From assembly GCA_030068145.1 (NCBI GenBank), contig JAPJBO010000338.1:157229-221228 (forward strand): a DNA stretch of 64,000 nt, read 5' to 3'. Numbering within the stretch: the stretch's first letter is position 1; each line of letters begins with the position of its first letter. Both the position numbers and the translations under genes were made by a program. Shown here piece by piece: positions 8,910 through 20,854 of this stretch. Below the pieces are notes generated by a model that was given only the letters and a program-made list of their open reading frames with translations, ran no database searches and was not told where the DNA came from. The DNA is from Diplonema papillatum (taxonomy: Eukaryota > Euglenozoa > Diplonemea > Diplonemida > Diplonemidae).

Positions 8910-10050
8910 TCAGGACAAATAAAGCCAGAGGGCCACTAACTGGGTGGGCGGGACGGAAGAACGAGAACGCGAACGATCGTGTGAGGAGAGAAGTCTGCAT
9001 ACTAAGGGAGAAAGCAAGACGCGCTTGAGACGGTACAACACTCTGAGCGTGTTTTAGTCTTTTAATCCACGGGCGCAAGTAGGCGAGCCTGCATCAGCAT
9101 GGAATGGGGAGGGAAGTCCCGTATCGCAGTACGATGTTCGTCGGATACGCAATCTCTAAGACTGGCGACTTTTCCTACAATCAGGGGGCATGTGCTGCTG
9201 CAAGTCGGCACACTGCGATACGCTGAGATAATGAGCTCATAGACAATGAGGAGGCCTGTTCCACAATCTAGCATTTGTTCGCCAGCAAGCCATTCAAGAT
9301 GGATGCTACGTATTGACTTTTTTCGTCCGCTGAAGAGATGAAAAAACTGGAGACTTTGTGTGCTTTGATTCTAGCTTCCTTTCGTTCATGTGTAAAGACG
9401 GCAGCTGCTCGCCGATCCATTTTTCGAAGCGGTTCTGGTGTGTGCAATTGTAATGGTCCGCCTTTACTCGTCCACCTTTACTGGCACGAACTCGTAGTTT
9501 GTTTTTCGGAGAAGGAGGCAAGGAACAGCTACCTCAAAAGAAACCCAAGAATCTCGACTCTGAACGGTGTCTGAACCTTTTTGAGGAAGCGAGAAGTCTG
9601 CACCCCTAGCGGTTCGAAGTGCAGGGCAACTTCGAAGAAGTATGCGCTGCGTCTTCCGACAACTTGAGGTGAAGACACCCGATTCTTAATGAAACAGGGT
9701 TCAGTGCTAGAAGTAGCTCACTTGCTGGGATGGTGACAGAGAGGACAAAGCGGGGGATGATATCTAAACCCCGTCAGCGAGCACAATTTGCGCACAAGCC
9801 TGGCGACCAGTCGTGGTGGTGGTGTAATGAGGAATCAACCAGTACCGGCGACATGGCGTTGGCTTCGGGGCAAGTCATGAACACTGCCTCTCCGCGGGCT
9901 ACTTCGCTGAGCTCGTCTTTGTTTTGATCTGCGACAATGAAGCGAAGCAGAACAAAGGATCATCTACGCGGTGGGGCAAAGTTGTGAATGCATGGACACC
10001 TCTCCGCTCAATGGAAGAAATGCGCAAATGGCTCAATGGATATCTGAGAA
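8910..10050. other. intergenic, no gene recognised
   Basis: No motif-bearing frame on either strand. A small perfect-palindrome cluster (GTTGACGATCGACTGTCGG and its complement) lies just before it at about 8822-8855. The region probably holds the 3' flank of the phosphatase gene, which reads toward lower coordinates. Confidence 0.4.
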
Positions 10051-10061
10051 CTCAAGGATGG

Positions 10062-11075
10062 TCACAGTTTAGAAGGTTGGAGTGAAACCCACGGAGATGT
10101 GCCGAAGAGGTCATCTTCAGTGATCAACATTCCAGCGCAGGAGCCGACGGCTGCGATGTATTGCACGCGAGACACGCCACAGTGCGACATAACCGTGTGG
10201 AGAAGTGTCAGTTTCGGCATCACCATCGACGGAGGATCACTGTCCGGCCTTTCGCAGCACAGTCGCGCCAGGAACGCGTCCACCTTGCCCGAGCAACGGA
10301 TCAAGCAGGCCCACACGTCATCCACTGTGAAGGATCGGACCTCCAATAGGTCGCAGACGAGGGAAAAAATGGAGTTCGGGCCGCCAATCGCAACGACTTC
10401 GCCCTGCAGCCAATCCGGGACCTTTGGGTCCAGCTTCGAGCGAATCGCGTCGGTCAGGACCCGGACTTCGTACAACGAAAACGGGTTCGGCGTGCTCTCC
10501 ACGGAAAACGGGCGGTTTTGGACGTCGACTACCGCCATCGCGGTGCACACGGAGGCGCCCAGTGCGCCCATGTACGTCGACAGGCTGCCGTTGGTGATTT
10601 GCCTTGCGAACTGAAAGCTCGCGCCGCCACTGTCCCACGAAGTGATAGGGCCGGCGGCGGGGTGCGTCTCGTTGTAGAGCGCGGCCGCCGAACGGTAACC
10701 GAGAACCGCCTCTTGGTGCTGGGACACGAGGGTGACGGGCAGGTTCAGAGTCTTCCGGATCTTCTCGATGAACTGCGCGCCGTTGCGCGCCTTCCGGAAC
10801 ACCTCTGTCGCGATCGCGAAGCATTCCGTGGCCCCGTGCTCTTGCGCTATCCGAAGCAATTTCTGCAGCTTCTCGAGGCCCTCGGTTTGAATGCGCTCGC
10901 TCAGCTCGCCGTTGGTGCTCGATTTGAAGTCGACCGCGAACTTCAGTGACAGCTCCGCGCCGTGCAGTTGCGTCTTGATTAGGCCCGCTTTCCGGTCGAC
11001 AACAGCGACCTGCAACTTCGTGCGGCCCGAGCCGATGTCGAACGCCGCCCGCACGACGTGGGCCTTGCTTTCCAT
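10062..11075 (-). CDS. Ppx/GppA-family phosphatase (exopolyphosphatase-like)
   Basis: A 337-residue intronless ORF of the Ppx/GppA fold (sugar kinase/HSP70/actin superfamily). Phosphate-1 motif: FDIGSGRTK at residues 12-20. Conserved ATEVFRKARNG at 89-99. The SQHQEAVLGY segment (118-127) carries the probable catalytic Glu122. Phosphate-2 motif: WDSGGASFQF at 147-156. Members hydrolyse polyphosphate or guanosine pentaphosphate; which substrate applies here cannot be told. The length matches the short, Ppx-domain-only forms without a C-terminal HD domain. I chose ATG at 11075 because it directly precedes the conserved start of the fold. The frame stays open upstream to 11195 and would add about 40 Arg/His/Leu-rich residues, possibly a targeting extension. 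Minus strand, like every other recognised gene here. Confidence 0.85.
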   Translation of the reverse strand: MESKAHVVRAAFDIGSGRTKLQVAVVDRKAGLIKTQLHGAELSLKFAVDFKSSTNGELSERIQTEGLEKLQKLLRIAQEHGATECFAIATEVFRKARNGAQFIEKIRKTLNLPVTLVSQHQEAVLGYRSAAALYNETHPAAGPITSWDSGGASFQFARQITNGSLSTYMGALGASVCTAMAVVDVQNRPFSVESTPNPFSLYEVRVLTDAIRSKLDPKVPDWLQGEVVAIGGPNSIFSLVCDLLEVRSFTVDDVWACLIRCSGKVDAFLARLCCERPDSDPPSMVMPKLTLLHTVMSHCGVSRVQYIAAVGSCAGMLITEDDLFGTSPWVSLQPSKL

Positions 11076-11199
11076 ATGCAGATGCAGAGAGGCCCGGAAG
11101 GGGGGTGCAAGGTGGTGCCGCCTAAGCTGAGTGTGTCCGGCGAAGCAGGCATCAGCAATCCGAGGATGCAACAAACAACGACCCCAACAGAGCACACTA

Positions 11200-12780
11200 C
11201 CGTTGCTTGCGCGTTGTCTACTGAAGATAACGGTGCGCGGGTAGGTTTCTTACCAGTGGAAGAAGTGCGTAGTTTTGTTGAAGAGCAACTGGGGTGCAAG
11301 AGGCCGATGGGCAATACTGTCCTCCGTCCGGTGCCTTGTTTGCTTACCGCTAGACGAGTAAGACGAGACTGGAGCAGAGAGGCCACCGCAACAGCAGAGC
11401 GGTTCAGACGATATCGTTCTGGATTACGCAGTCAAGCGGAATGCGTGATTCACTCCCTTGCTTGTTTCAAGGATTAAGCCATGTCAGTCTCAGAGGAAAG
11501 GATTCACATTCGGTCTCCAGACGGCTCATTGAACCGGTGGGAATACACGCCGAGAAGGCACTGCTTTGAGCCCAGGATCGGGTGATATACACAACCAGCT
11601 CCATGTAACTCCGTAGCATCAAACCCAGGCAGATACATAGCAGCAGGGTAGCAGCGAGGCCTTCTCGTAATCGACACACGCGTAACTTTCAACCTGTCCT
11701 CAGCTGAGCCTGAGCCACGCGATCGTTGTTACTAAATAAACGGGAAATTTCCACGGGCTTCCCTTCGAGACAATCACAGAAAAACTGGGCTAGACACCGC
11801 CGGTATGGTCGGATTTTGTCGGTTGCGCTCTGATGTGATGGCGGGCAAGTAGTGAAGAAAGCACTTCGGAGATAACCATGAGCATTGCTTGAAGACGCAC
11901 GTTGGAAGTAAAGGGTCCGAACGCTCCAACTGTGCGCCCCCTCCTCCCCTCCCCGCCACGATGGTGGACGATTCACGAGAGCCAGCATAGAGTCGGTGCG
12001 CGGAGAAACCAACTTTTTTCGCTCCGGTTTTCCCCCGCTACTGCGCACGTTGCCTGCCACGTCCAGAAAGGATAGCGGTGGACCGGCTAGGATACTGGCG
12101 GCTAGGATACTAGCTCTCCAATCGCTGGAACTGCATCACAGAACCTGCCGCCGTCTATCCTTATCTCGGAGCTGCATAGAAATACATAGTGCTGTGTTTA
12201 ACGGCGTATGGCGGTAGGATGGTTGCGGCTTACGGTATCTAATCGCAAAAACAACTACTTGGTCGTACTCCGTTGAATCTATCGGGATGCTTGGAGCACG
12301 AACCCACTACTAGTAGTCCGCTGTTTCGGAAGCAACTGAAAGCTGCGGTCACCGAGGCTCTGTTCTCAATCTGCAACACCACGTGAAGCTCGAAGCGGAT
12401 CAATTTGGGAGTAGTTTTGGGCACTTCTGACCTTTTCACAACTAGTTCGCCATGTTGTGTTCGCCACTCGAAGCACATTTTACCTAAGCGCGAACTTAAA
12501 CTCGGTTGTTTTCACTGTTGGCATCGAGCTACTTATGACAGAGATGAAGTGCGGCTCGTTCGTCCGGTTTATGTAATGGCGTTGCTGGCGGACTTCCAGC
12601 TTGAAAGCGAACGGAATGTTGCGACTATGCCGGCTGTAGCGGCAGTGCTTCATGGAACACATGGAGCTGTATCCATCGCTTCACCGTGAGTTCTTGCTTC
12701 GCATAAACTCACGGTGAAAGGCGTGGAGGTATGCACGATGGGTGGACATCCACGAGAGGCGCGTAGCCTCACATTTTGGC
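11200..12780. other. intergenic, no gene recognised
   Basis: Moderate-complexity sequence between the phosphatase and GPN genes. No open frame on either strand shows recognisable motifs, and I see no array. A short inverted pair (TCACGGTGAG and CTCACGGTGA) occurs at about 12679-12717, just downstream of the GPN gene; it may be a terminator-like hairpin or chance. Confidence 0.4.
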
Positions 12781-12784
12781 CGCT

Positions 12785-14205
12785 TCAAGTCTGGAAGCGA
12801 TCCAAGTAATGTGACTCCATCGTCGCGGCAGCAGTTGCGACAAGTTGTGCAGTGGTATCCTTCTTCCCTTGGTACACTTGGAAGCTGTATCCGTTCGCCT
12901 TGTCAATCTCCGTCATCAGCTCCTTCACAGAATCTCGGTTTTCGATGTCTAAGGTCAAGAATCCCACGTGCGGAAATTCGTCAATGAGGTCCGTCAATGC
13001 AGTGTTCAGCTTCGCAAACCTCGGAGGAATGGTACCATCCGTCGCAATCTGAGCCACGAGGTGCGACAGGTCCTGCACCTCGGTGTAGTAATCGAGCTGG
13101 AAGTCGAGTTCGTAGTTCTTCAGCAGGTCTATCTTCGACAGCACGTTCACGTGTGGCAGTTCGAGCTGCAGCATCGAGCTAAGCGAGACGAGAACTGCTG
13201 AAATAAAGTGCGGCCCGTTCCTGCAATAGAGGGAGTCCACCAGGTGCACGGCGCATAGCCGCACGTTGGCCGACTTCTGCAGCCACGTGATCAAGTCGCG
13301 GAAGACGTCGTGATTAGTGTACAGCTCGACTTGCCCCGGGCAATCAAAGAGGAGGTACGCCTCTGGGTTCACGCGGTCCAGCTCATCGCCAAGCCAGTCT
13401 TGGTTCGTGCGGAGGTAGTCGAGGCAGAACAAGAAGGCGCCATTGGGCCCCAGGGACTCCTCTTGCATGCAGGTTGCGTGGTCTATCAACGTACGAACGT
13501 CCACAGCGGCTTCGTAGGGTAAACTGTCGTTCGCTGGATCGAGGTTTATGATAGCAACCTGTGCGTAGTAAAATCAAGGGTTGTGGTAGCTACTTGTGCA
13601 GTGGGATCGAAGTTATAGTAGCAACATGTGCAGCCAGCTAGATCGAGGTTTATAGCAGCCTGTGCAGTGGAATCAAGGGCTTGTGCAGTCAGATCGACTT
13701 TTATGGACGTAACCGGTGCCGTGGGATTGAGATTGGCGATTGCGCCGTCCAAAGTTTGGAGACTGCTGATTTCATCACAGCAACCCCACCTTGCACGGGG
13801 TGTGTGCGGCGCGTGGGCACATCAACCCCATGTGTGCGTGGTGGCGAGCTTTCCACTTTTCGATCCGCTTTGCAAGGGACATCGCGTCTGGCCGCCGCCT
13901 ACTATCTGTTCCCCGCCTCCACAAGGAGGGAGCGCCCTTCTGGCGCGAGAACCGGGATCGAATACAAAAGAAGTTTTTAAGAGAACTGTTTTTTTGTGTT
14001 AACAAGGCTTGAAACTGGTTGGAACCCAGCACCTCGCTTTATAAGCCCCGCCCTCCACAGCAAAGTCGATCTGCAAGGCAAGATCAAAAGGAGGGAATGG
14101 AAACCACACCTTGCGTCCGATCGAGCGAAGATACTGGGCAAGCCCGTTGCAGTACGTTGTCTTTCCTGAGCCTGGATGGCCAAAAACTAGCTGGCCGAAA
14201 GGCAT
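12785..14205 (-). CDS. GPN2: GPN-loop GTPase 2 (two exons)
   Basis: Exon 1 is 14110-14205 (32 codons) and exon 2 is 12785-13558 (257 codons plus stop), giving 289 residues. The join (AAG|GTGTGG donor, CGCACAG|GTTGCT acceptor) restores the family sequence GRKVAIINLDPAND. Walker A is GHPGSGKTT (9-17), the diagnostic GPN loop is LGPNG (68-72), the G3-like motif is DCPGQ (104-108), and LSKIDLL is G4-like. The segment LDYYTEVQDLSHL and the KANGYSFQ tail match GPN2 and not GPN3. GPN proteins are dimeric GTPases needed for assembly and nuclear import of RNA polymerase II and III. The 552-base intron contains short CAGCCTGTGCAGTGG-like repeats. The start is the ATG immediately before the conserved PFGQLV. 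Confidence 0.95.
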
Positions 14206-14790
14206 CCCGGTCTATGTGAAGTCCGTTGCGTCTTGTTTTCTCTAGTCCCGAAGGACCTTGGGTTGACCTGATACAAATGGAGGTGCCCCTAGGTTTCAGT
14301 ATTTTTGCGAGATTATACTTGTCAAGGGTCGGGTACTGATGAAGAGCTGCTTGTATTCAAGCCAGCGCACACATCCTTGCTTCTAAATGCGGCGCGGGTC
14401 TCGGTATCGACAGAATCAGACACAGTCTTCGTCCGGGGCGCGCAAGGGAGACGAGTTAGAGTGCAGGGACCGTCTCGCAGACTTTCGGGTCTCCACACCA
14501 CAAGAAGACAAAAAGCTGCTGCGGCTCTTCTGTAGAAAAGTACAGGTTCATGCCGAAGCATTCGACCTAGGCCATGATAGGAGTATACGGCACCTGGCGG
14601 TTCTTGGGAATTTTACCACATCAGACTCATGTCGGACTGAGGCTATGACGCGACGGAGATTGCGGCCCCTGGCTGCCCGAACAAAGTCAGGTCCCCACCG
14701 AGGAGACTGCTATGTTGGGTGAGTGCTCTTTCCAACAGCGGCGCTGAACTTGTTGCCAAGAATGAGCTTCCCTCTCCCAAGCTCTATCCC
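14206..14790. other. upstream flank of the GPN gene
   Basis: No gene recognised. It contains a copy of the dispersed GACGAGTTAGAGTGCAGGGAC motif (14450-14470), followed by TTTCGGGTCTCC, shared with about 28005 and in part with 60300. Confidence 0.4.
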
Positions 14791-14794
14791 ACAG

Positions 14795-14870
14795 CCAATC
14801 GGTAGCAACGACGGGCGGTGTGTACAAATGGCAGGGACGTAATCAGTGCACGCTGATGACTTGCATTTCA
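14795..14870 (-). rRNA. 18S rRNA fragment (3'-proximal universal region)
   Basis: On the minus strand this reads through the strongly conserved small-subunit rRNA segment ending in CTGATTACGTCCCTGCCATT, TGTACACACCGCCCGTCG and CTACCGATTGG. These are the universal primer sites near the 3' end of eukaryotic 18S. Similarity fades on both sides, and the canonical 3' terminus is not seen. I call it a fragment or pseudogene and not a working rRNA gene, unless this lineage has a very divergent 18S. Confidence 0.8.
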
Positions 14871-16289
14871 ATGACAACACGGCGACGATCTATGTCCGTT
14901 GAGAAACTTGTGAGAGCCGAAGGCAAGAAACATAACGATGGCAACTCTTCCACGCAAGAGGTATGTATTTCTTTCGTTACTTTCTCCCTTTTTCCTGATG
15001 GTTCAAGAAGGTTCTACTGCGCTCCAAGATAATTCCTCTTGTGAGCCGGGAAGGGACAAGGGGGTGGGAGATCAGGCGCGAACAAGAAGAAAAAGAGGAA
15101 GAGAAAATACACCAGCACTCGGGGGTGGGGGACGGAGGGGGGGGAGAGATCTGTCAAATCGTTCTTGTTCCGCAGCAGCCGACACTCAAGATGTCGTTGT
15201 TTTCTCTGCAGAATCTGCCCACTTTCAAAGCCCGGGGTTTTGCTTGTGCGCACTGACTCTACTAGCGACGTGTGTCTGCCCTGTTTGACATGTGCGTGCT
15301 CGCACTGCGAGCTCCACAGACTTGTTGATAATATTATGAAGAGCGCCTTTGGAGAACTACGCTGTCACAACAAAGACCGGCAAGTCTTTCTTCGGCTCTT
15401 CATCTACGGCACAAGTTTTGTAGGTTTTGCTCCAACTTCCAACCATCTTGTGTTGTGGGGGTCTCATGGGATGGGGCGGGCTGGGAACGCGACGGTTGGG
15501 TTGTGCACTGGGGGAAGGAGGGGAACGGTCAGCCGCGAGAACACTTGGCAAACAAACGACTCTTAAGACGGGGGCCCGCTGCAGGTGCGATACAGCATTC
15601 GCAGCGTTGGCCGTCTTTGGCAGACGTTTGCCACATGTGAGGCAGCGGCGGCAAATCTTCGTTGATCACTTTCTTTGTGTTTTCCGTCAAAAGGAAGGAG
15701 ACAGTGGTGCTCCGGCCATCATCGTGAATTCTGGAACAACGACGCGCCATAAAAGACAAGAAAAAGGGTCGGGAATGTCCTTGGCCTCATTGGCGGCCGC
15801 TTGTCCAGAATGGAAGAAGGGGTTGTAGATTCGCCTGCTGCAACGCGGCTGACGGGTTTTCGCAGCCTCTCGTGTCGAAGTCGGGACGCTTCGAAGACGT
15901 GTTGACGTGGTGCGAAAATGTCTTGAGGTTGAGAGACCATGCGTTTTCACGGGCACTGCCGTAAAGTCGCACCCTCTCGAAAGCCCCTGCAAGGGAAGGA
16001 GTATCTCCACAGCTTGCAAGAAAGGCTGCCGTAAGGACCTCTGTGTGTACCGGCTAGGCGAGCAGCAACCTGGCAAATACTACTGAAAGAAGTCCTGGGA
16101 GTGGCTTTCATTGACAAAGAAGGAGCGATAGATTTTACATGGCCTGGCTTCAGCAGTCTTTTCCGGTAGGAAGTAGGGCTAGAGAGGAAGACCTTTCAAT
16201 CGTTCGAACTCAGTCTCGGCTTTAATAAGGCTGTCATTGGGAGAGGTTCGGCGCTCGGAGTTGTGCCGAGGTACCGGTGATGAAAGAAC
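14871..16289. other. intergenic, no gene recognised
   Basis: No motif-bearing frames. A G-rich, GA-rich stretch lies at about 15050-15150. I see no tandem array. Confidence 0.4.
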
Positions 16290-16480
16290 ACGGGGGGATT
16301 GCAAGGACGTGCTTGGAATGGATACGTGCTCAGCACCGCACTGGTCCTGTCTGCGCCGTGTTTCCGTCCTCGAAGCCACGGACGCACAAAGCGGACCATC
16401 ATCAGCGCGGAACCTGACTGTCTGCAGACAGTACAGCGGTGTGAGTCTGGTTTGTCAGACGGCTGTTCGGAAGAACACAG
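16290..16480. repeat. dispersed repeat family D, copy 1
   Basis: About 185 bases closely matching 43256-43432 in the same orientation. Shared landmarks: GGGGATTGCAAG, ACGTGCTTGGAATGG, CAACACCGCACTGGTCC-like text, GCGGACCATCATCAGCG, CTGTCTGCAGACAG and GTGAGTCTGGTTTGTCAG. Shorter pieces (ACGTGCTTAGACTGGGTGTG near 35326, AACATGCTTGGAACGGG near 47880) occur elsewhere. Confidence 0.85.
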
Positions 16481-16822
16481 GGGAGGAGGTTTCCAGTGTT
16501 TTCTCCTACTTCAACCCCGCCGTTTTTGCTTTCTACGACAAACGCGTTTGGTACCAAAACAAAAGAGGGTGCGCACGGTACTCTCAAGAGTAGCGGCGGT
16601 CAGGGTAACAGCATTTTTCTCAGCAGCCCGCGTAGTTTTCCATTTGGTGTTCGCTTCGACACAGACTCGCTCCGATGACAGACAATTGAGCAAGAAAAAA
16701 AGGAAGAGGAGAAAAGCGGGAAAGAGAATGAAAAAAAAAAAAGGGTGACGTGGGAAATAAGAAAGAGGTCCGGTGTATGAGGGTTGGGGTGGAAGGGGGT
16801 GGCTTCCGACTTTCTGATCTCT

Positions 16823-16895
16823 GACGGAGGAACGAGGAAAGAAGACCAAAACGTTTCTTTATTTGCATGCTTTTTTTTTTTTCTCGCAGGAGGAC
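16823..16895. repeat. short dispersed repeat shared with 19677-19742
   Basis: The text GGAACGAGGAAAGAA, AAAACGTTT and TTGCATGCTTTTT with a T-run recurs at 19677-19742 (GGGAACGAGGAAAGAACACC, AAAACGTTTTC, TTGCATGCTTTTTGCAGG) in the same orientation. The two copies flank the first elongase gene. Confidence 0.7.
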
Positions 16896-16915
16896 CAGCA
16901 ACAGAAGCAACAAAA

Positions 16916-17128
16916 TCGCTAGCTTGTTGGCGTCTTGCTTCTTTGAAACTCGTCATAGAACGCAAGCAGACCCCTTCACTTGATTTATTTGCGAGAATTG
17001 CGTAGTGATTCGCTTGGTCCACGAGGGGTTTGGGTCTCCGGGTGACCTGCGGCAAACTGTAGAATCGACCTGACGACTGTACAATCGAAGAGGTGGCCAC
17101 CTGGTGGCGAATGCAGGTCATCGCTACA
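16916..17128. repeat. dispersed repeat family E, copy 1
   Basis: About 210 bases matching 34496-34707 in inverted orientation. Shared landmarks are AGCTTGTTGGCGTCTTGCTT, GCAAGCAGACCCC, GCGAATCACTACGCAATTCT (complement), GACCAAGCG with GGTCTCCGGGTGACCTGC, and the end GGCGAATGCAGGTCATCGCT. No coding potential is recognised. Confidence 0.85.
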
Positions 17129-17670
17129 CATATGCTGCATTCCAAGTTGTTATGGAGTGCGCCGTAGTAGCGGCCGGTGGCCAGCCAGGGACAACATGTG
17201 GCTGGGTACGAGGTCCCGTGCGCATGCCGAGCTGTGGCAAAGTTGCTCAGCTGCTCGGAACTCTTCGTGCCTTCCTGGTGGATGGAGCCACCTGTAAGCA
17301 TTCGGCGAGGCCAGCGCGGAACACAATTCTGAAACTCTCCGGTACCTGTCGCACTGCTTGAGGTCATCGGTAATGAGCACCACCATACTGAAGCACCGCA
17401 CAGTGCCAATAGTCTTCGGCTCCTGTGGGCCGGGGTCACCTTTCAGTGTGGAAGACCCGTCCAATCCAGCGGTGGCGCACGTTGGCGGACCGCGGCGAAC
17501 GCAGCTCTGCGGCGGTGGTTTACCGCTGCTGCTCCGCCGCCTCCGTGTGAGGGTGTGCGTCGACATTCGACAGCCATACTGCGTATGATGAAAGAAAACA
17601 CGAGAACGAGAAAGGCCAGCGCCTGTTGTTGGGTGCCGACCCCGGCGGTGTGAAGGTTGTTGTGGACGCC
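17129..17670. other. intergenic, no gene recognised
   Basis: Downstream flank of the first elongase gene. Plus- and minus-strand frames are present without recognisable motifs. Confidence 0.4.
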
Positions 17671-17675
17671 GGTGA

Positions 17676-19378
17676 CTATGAGGACTTGGCCTTCTTGTTG
17701 TGGGGGAAGATGTAGGTCCAGATGGAGAAGTTCAAGAACAGAACGAGGACAATGCCGACATAGAAGTAGTTGTACACCCAGCCGAACATGCGGCCCGGGG
17801 AGTTGCTGTAGCACGGAATATCCTTGTAAAACCACACGAGGTAGAAACCGACCTGTATGGTTGTTTTTGTTGTGGTGTTTTGTCGAGTTCTTTCATAGCA
17901 GCACATCGCCGGCGTCGAACCGGGAGGGTATTATGCAATATTGCTGTTCACGAGAAAGGTACAGCGACTGACTCAACCTTCCTTTTCGAGAGGGGGGGTC
18001 TCGTTCGGACCTTTACTCTCTTTATCGGTAACAAACGTGAAGCCATCGGGGCGATTAACGCAAACTCGAACGAGGGAGAGAGTTCGGGACTGCGGAGGAA
18101 TTTGCCTGCGTTACTTGCTAATTCCGAATCCTTAATTTCCGAATCGTCCCCTCCCAACCTTGCCCTGGGGCAAGTGGGCTCGAATACTCAGGGCTTCTCA
18201 CCCAACAACCTATATCAGGTCCTCAGCTCGACCCCCCAAGACGCACCAAAGGTGCTCCAAGTTTGCTTAGAGAAAAAGAGAAAGAGAGCGAGGGCGGGCT
18301 CTTGCCCAAAGGGTACGACTACAGAAGTCTGGCTTCGCCTCACTGCGGCATAGTGATATCCAGTGCCAGGGCCGTCGGTCTCCCACCCTGTCGATTGCCA
18401 CATGGGGCAGGGCGCAATTCGGAACGGATATGCCCTCCTGTTTGTTCTGCTGTGCATAGGTTGTTGTAAAATGAAAAAGAGACATACGTTAAATTGAGCG
18501 ATCTGCATGATCGTGATCAAAGGCTTCAACGGGGTTCTGATCTTGCAGAGCGTGGCAAAGTAGTAGGCGTACATGACGGTGTGCACGAAACCGTTCAAAA
18601 GAACGAAGATCCAGATACCCTCATTCTTGGCGATGTAGAAAAGGAACATGTCCCACGGGGCACCAAGGTGGTGGAATGACTGAAGGAAAGAGACAGGCTT
18701 GCCGGCAAGAATAAGGCTCCAGCTGTCGACGTACTCGATGAATTTGCTGTAGTAGAATGCCTTCGCGGCGAGGTTGAAGAGCGGGTGTTCGAACGCGAGC
18801 TCGCAGTTGTTGCTGTACATGTCGATCTCAGAGATGGCTTTTGCCATCGCAACGAAACTAGCGAACGAGAAAATGGTCATTCCCAAGTTGTAGACCTTGA
18901 GGAAAGGGTTCAAGTACGCCTTGCGCATGCTTTCGGGGAGCTTGGTAAGCGTCAACTTGCTGACGATGAACAAGATACTCAGGTACAGGATTTCGCTGTG
19001 CCTGTGAGAGAGAGTGTGTGTGTGCGTGTGCGTGTGCGCGTGAGATTACTAAAATTGAGGCTTCTCTCATATTTGTGTTCGTGGGTATTAAGTTTGCATC
19101 AGCATTGACGCTGAGATTCTCACGGCCAGTTGCGTTTTTAGTCCCGGGCTTCGTGTGCGGCAGGAAGTCGCCAAAAAGTAACCTGGCCAAAACGGAGGTC
19201 CATGCCTTTTTGGGTGTGCTTGCATTCGTGCTTGTATTTGCGGTTGCGCTTAAAAAAGTAAGGCTAAACCAGAAGGATCATACTTGATAGTCTCCACCAA
19301 ACCGTCCCAGTCCATGTTGTCCTTCACGAAGTGAGCCTTCTCCGTGAAGACGTCGATGACATTTTGAATTCCGTCCAT
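17676..19378 (-). CDS. PUFA/fatty-acid elongase, copy A (three exons)
   Basis: Exons 19284-19378, 18488-19001 and 17676-17852 join to a 261-residue ELO-family protein. Splices are canonical: ATCAA|GTATGA to CTCACAG|GCACAG, and TTTAAC|GTATGT to ATACAG|GTCGGT. ELO enzymes are multi-pass ER membrane condensing enzymes (3-ketoacyl-CoA synthases) of very-long-chain or polyunsaturated fatty-acid synthesis. Landmarks in order: TAKAF-like AAKAFYYSKFIEYVDS, the KPVSFLQSFHHLGAPW box with catalytic HH preceded by Q (QxxHH), GVWIF-like GIWIFVLLNGFVHTVMYAYY, and KPLITIMQIAQFNVGFYLVW across the second intron. The C-terminus PHNKKAKSS is a lysine-rich ER-retention-type tail. The motifs most resemble haptophyte-type C18 delta-9 PUFA elongases, but substrate is not proven. 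It is one of a tandem pair with 20855-22294. Confidence 0.95.
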
Positions 19379-20850
19379 GGCGACCGAAAGTTTGATACAG
19401 TACCCGGCTTTTCTTTACTTTACGAAGATAACCTGTGATGTTTTTGAGTCCACGAGTCGGCTTCCTTTGTGGTGTTGAAACCTTCTACTCTTCGGGCGCA
19501 GGCGACAGTGGCGGTGCAGATTGTTTTCCACGAGATAATGCCCGCCACCCCGCACGGGTTCCTGGCGGCGACCGTTTTCCATGGAGCTACGCTTTCGTGT
19601 GTGAAATTGAATCTGAAGGATGATGATGACAAGAAAGGCTTCTTGGAGATAGGTGGTTTGCCTGACTCTGATCGTTGACGGGGGAACGAGGAAAGAACAC
19701 CCTAAAACGTTTTCTTGCATGCTTTTTGCAGGTGGGGCGGGAGGAGATGAGGAACAGTTGAGTGCTGACCTTGTGTGATTCTGCAAATGGCGGCCTCCTC
19801 GTGTGTAGTTCGTACAACAACTGGTCCGCATTCAAAAAAAGGGCTTCTCTGAAAGGGGGATCGGATCTGGTTTTCGGTACTGTCGGCTTTCAACTCCTGC
19901 TATTGTGAGCAGCGCAAATTCAAGAGGCCTACACAATTACTCCCTGCGGGATTTGTATACTTTCAAAAAGAAGAAAAACTTCACTCAGGGGAACGTGTAA
20001 CGGTCAAATGCGGCATGTAAAGCTTGATGCGGAAATAGCGCAGTGCCAGAAGTCCGTCCGCTCTCATGTTGCAACCTTCTCTCGCTGAAGGCTTGTTCCG
20101 CGCTTTTGGGGGCCCGGTAGAAGTGAACTGCTGGTCCTTAGAGTCTCCAAGCAGAAGAACAACCCTTACGGGGATGGCCCTCAGGGGCCTCCACATAGGG
20201 GTCTTTAAGTAGAGAAGAACTGCCACCAGAAGACTGATCCTCCGGGGTTCGGAAGTGGAAGAGTGGCGCCCTCAGGGGTCTCCAAGTTGAAGAACTCACC
20301 TTCGAGGCCTGGCAAGCGCCAACGTCCCGAGTTAAAACGCCTCGGTTGTATTGATTGGGAACCGGCGCCGACCTGTACGGCCGCGCTCTGCAGTGCCGCC
20401 AAACACGAGGAGCTTCGCTCCGTCTGTGCAGGATCTTCCCCGACACTGCTCGAAAAACGGGGAGTGGGAGAGCGTCTTGCTATCCTTGTTCTTTCTGAAG
20501 TGGCCAGGCCGGATGCGGCTGCTGCAAGCTGCAGCGTTTTGGCTTGCATTCAGATCGCTGATGCCAAGCAGCAAGCACGCGAACTATCGGACAATTGCAT
20601 GAACACCATGAAACTGCTTTGCTGTCAGCTTGAGCAGTACGAAGAGGCCAGTGTCCGATCGAGCTCGCGGAATTCAAATCGTGCGCACCAATTGTGTCCC
20701 GCCCGAGGCGTTGACTATTCAGGGTACTCCCGATGTGCAATGTGGACAAGAAGCCAGTCGTGCGCGTTCGTTCACGGCGGCAATAGCAACTCTGCGGGCT
20801 GTTTTTTTACTGCTGCCGTCTCCCGGTGTGTGGGTTGTGCGGATCGACTG
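19379..20850. other. spacer between the tandem elongase genes
   Basis: No gene recognised. It carries one copy of a short dispersed repeat (19677-19742). At about 20140-20300 there are imperfect internal repeats around CCCTCAGGGGYCTCCA followed by AGAAGAAC or GAAGAACT. It should hold the promoter of copy A at its left and the 3' flank of copy B at its right. Confidence 0.45.
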
Positions 20851-20854
20851 TGAC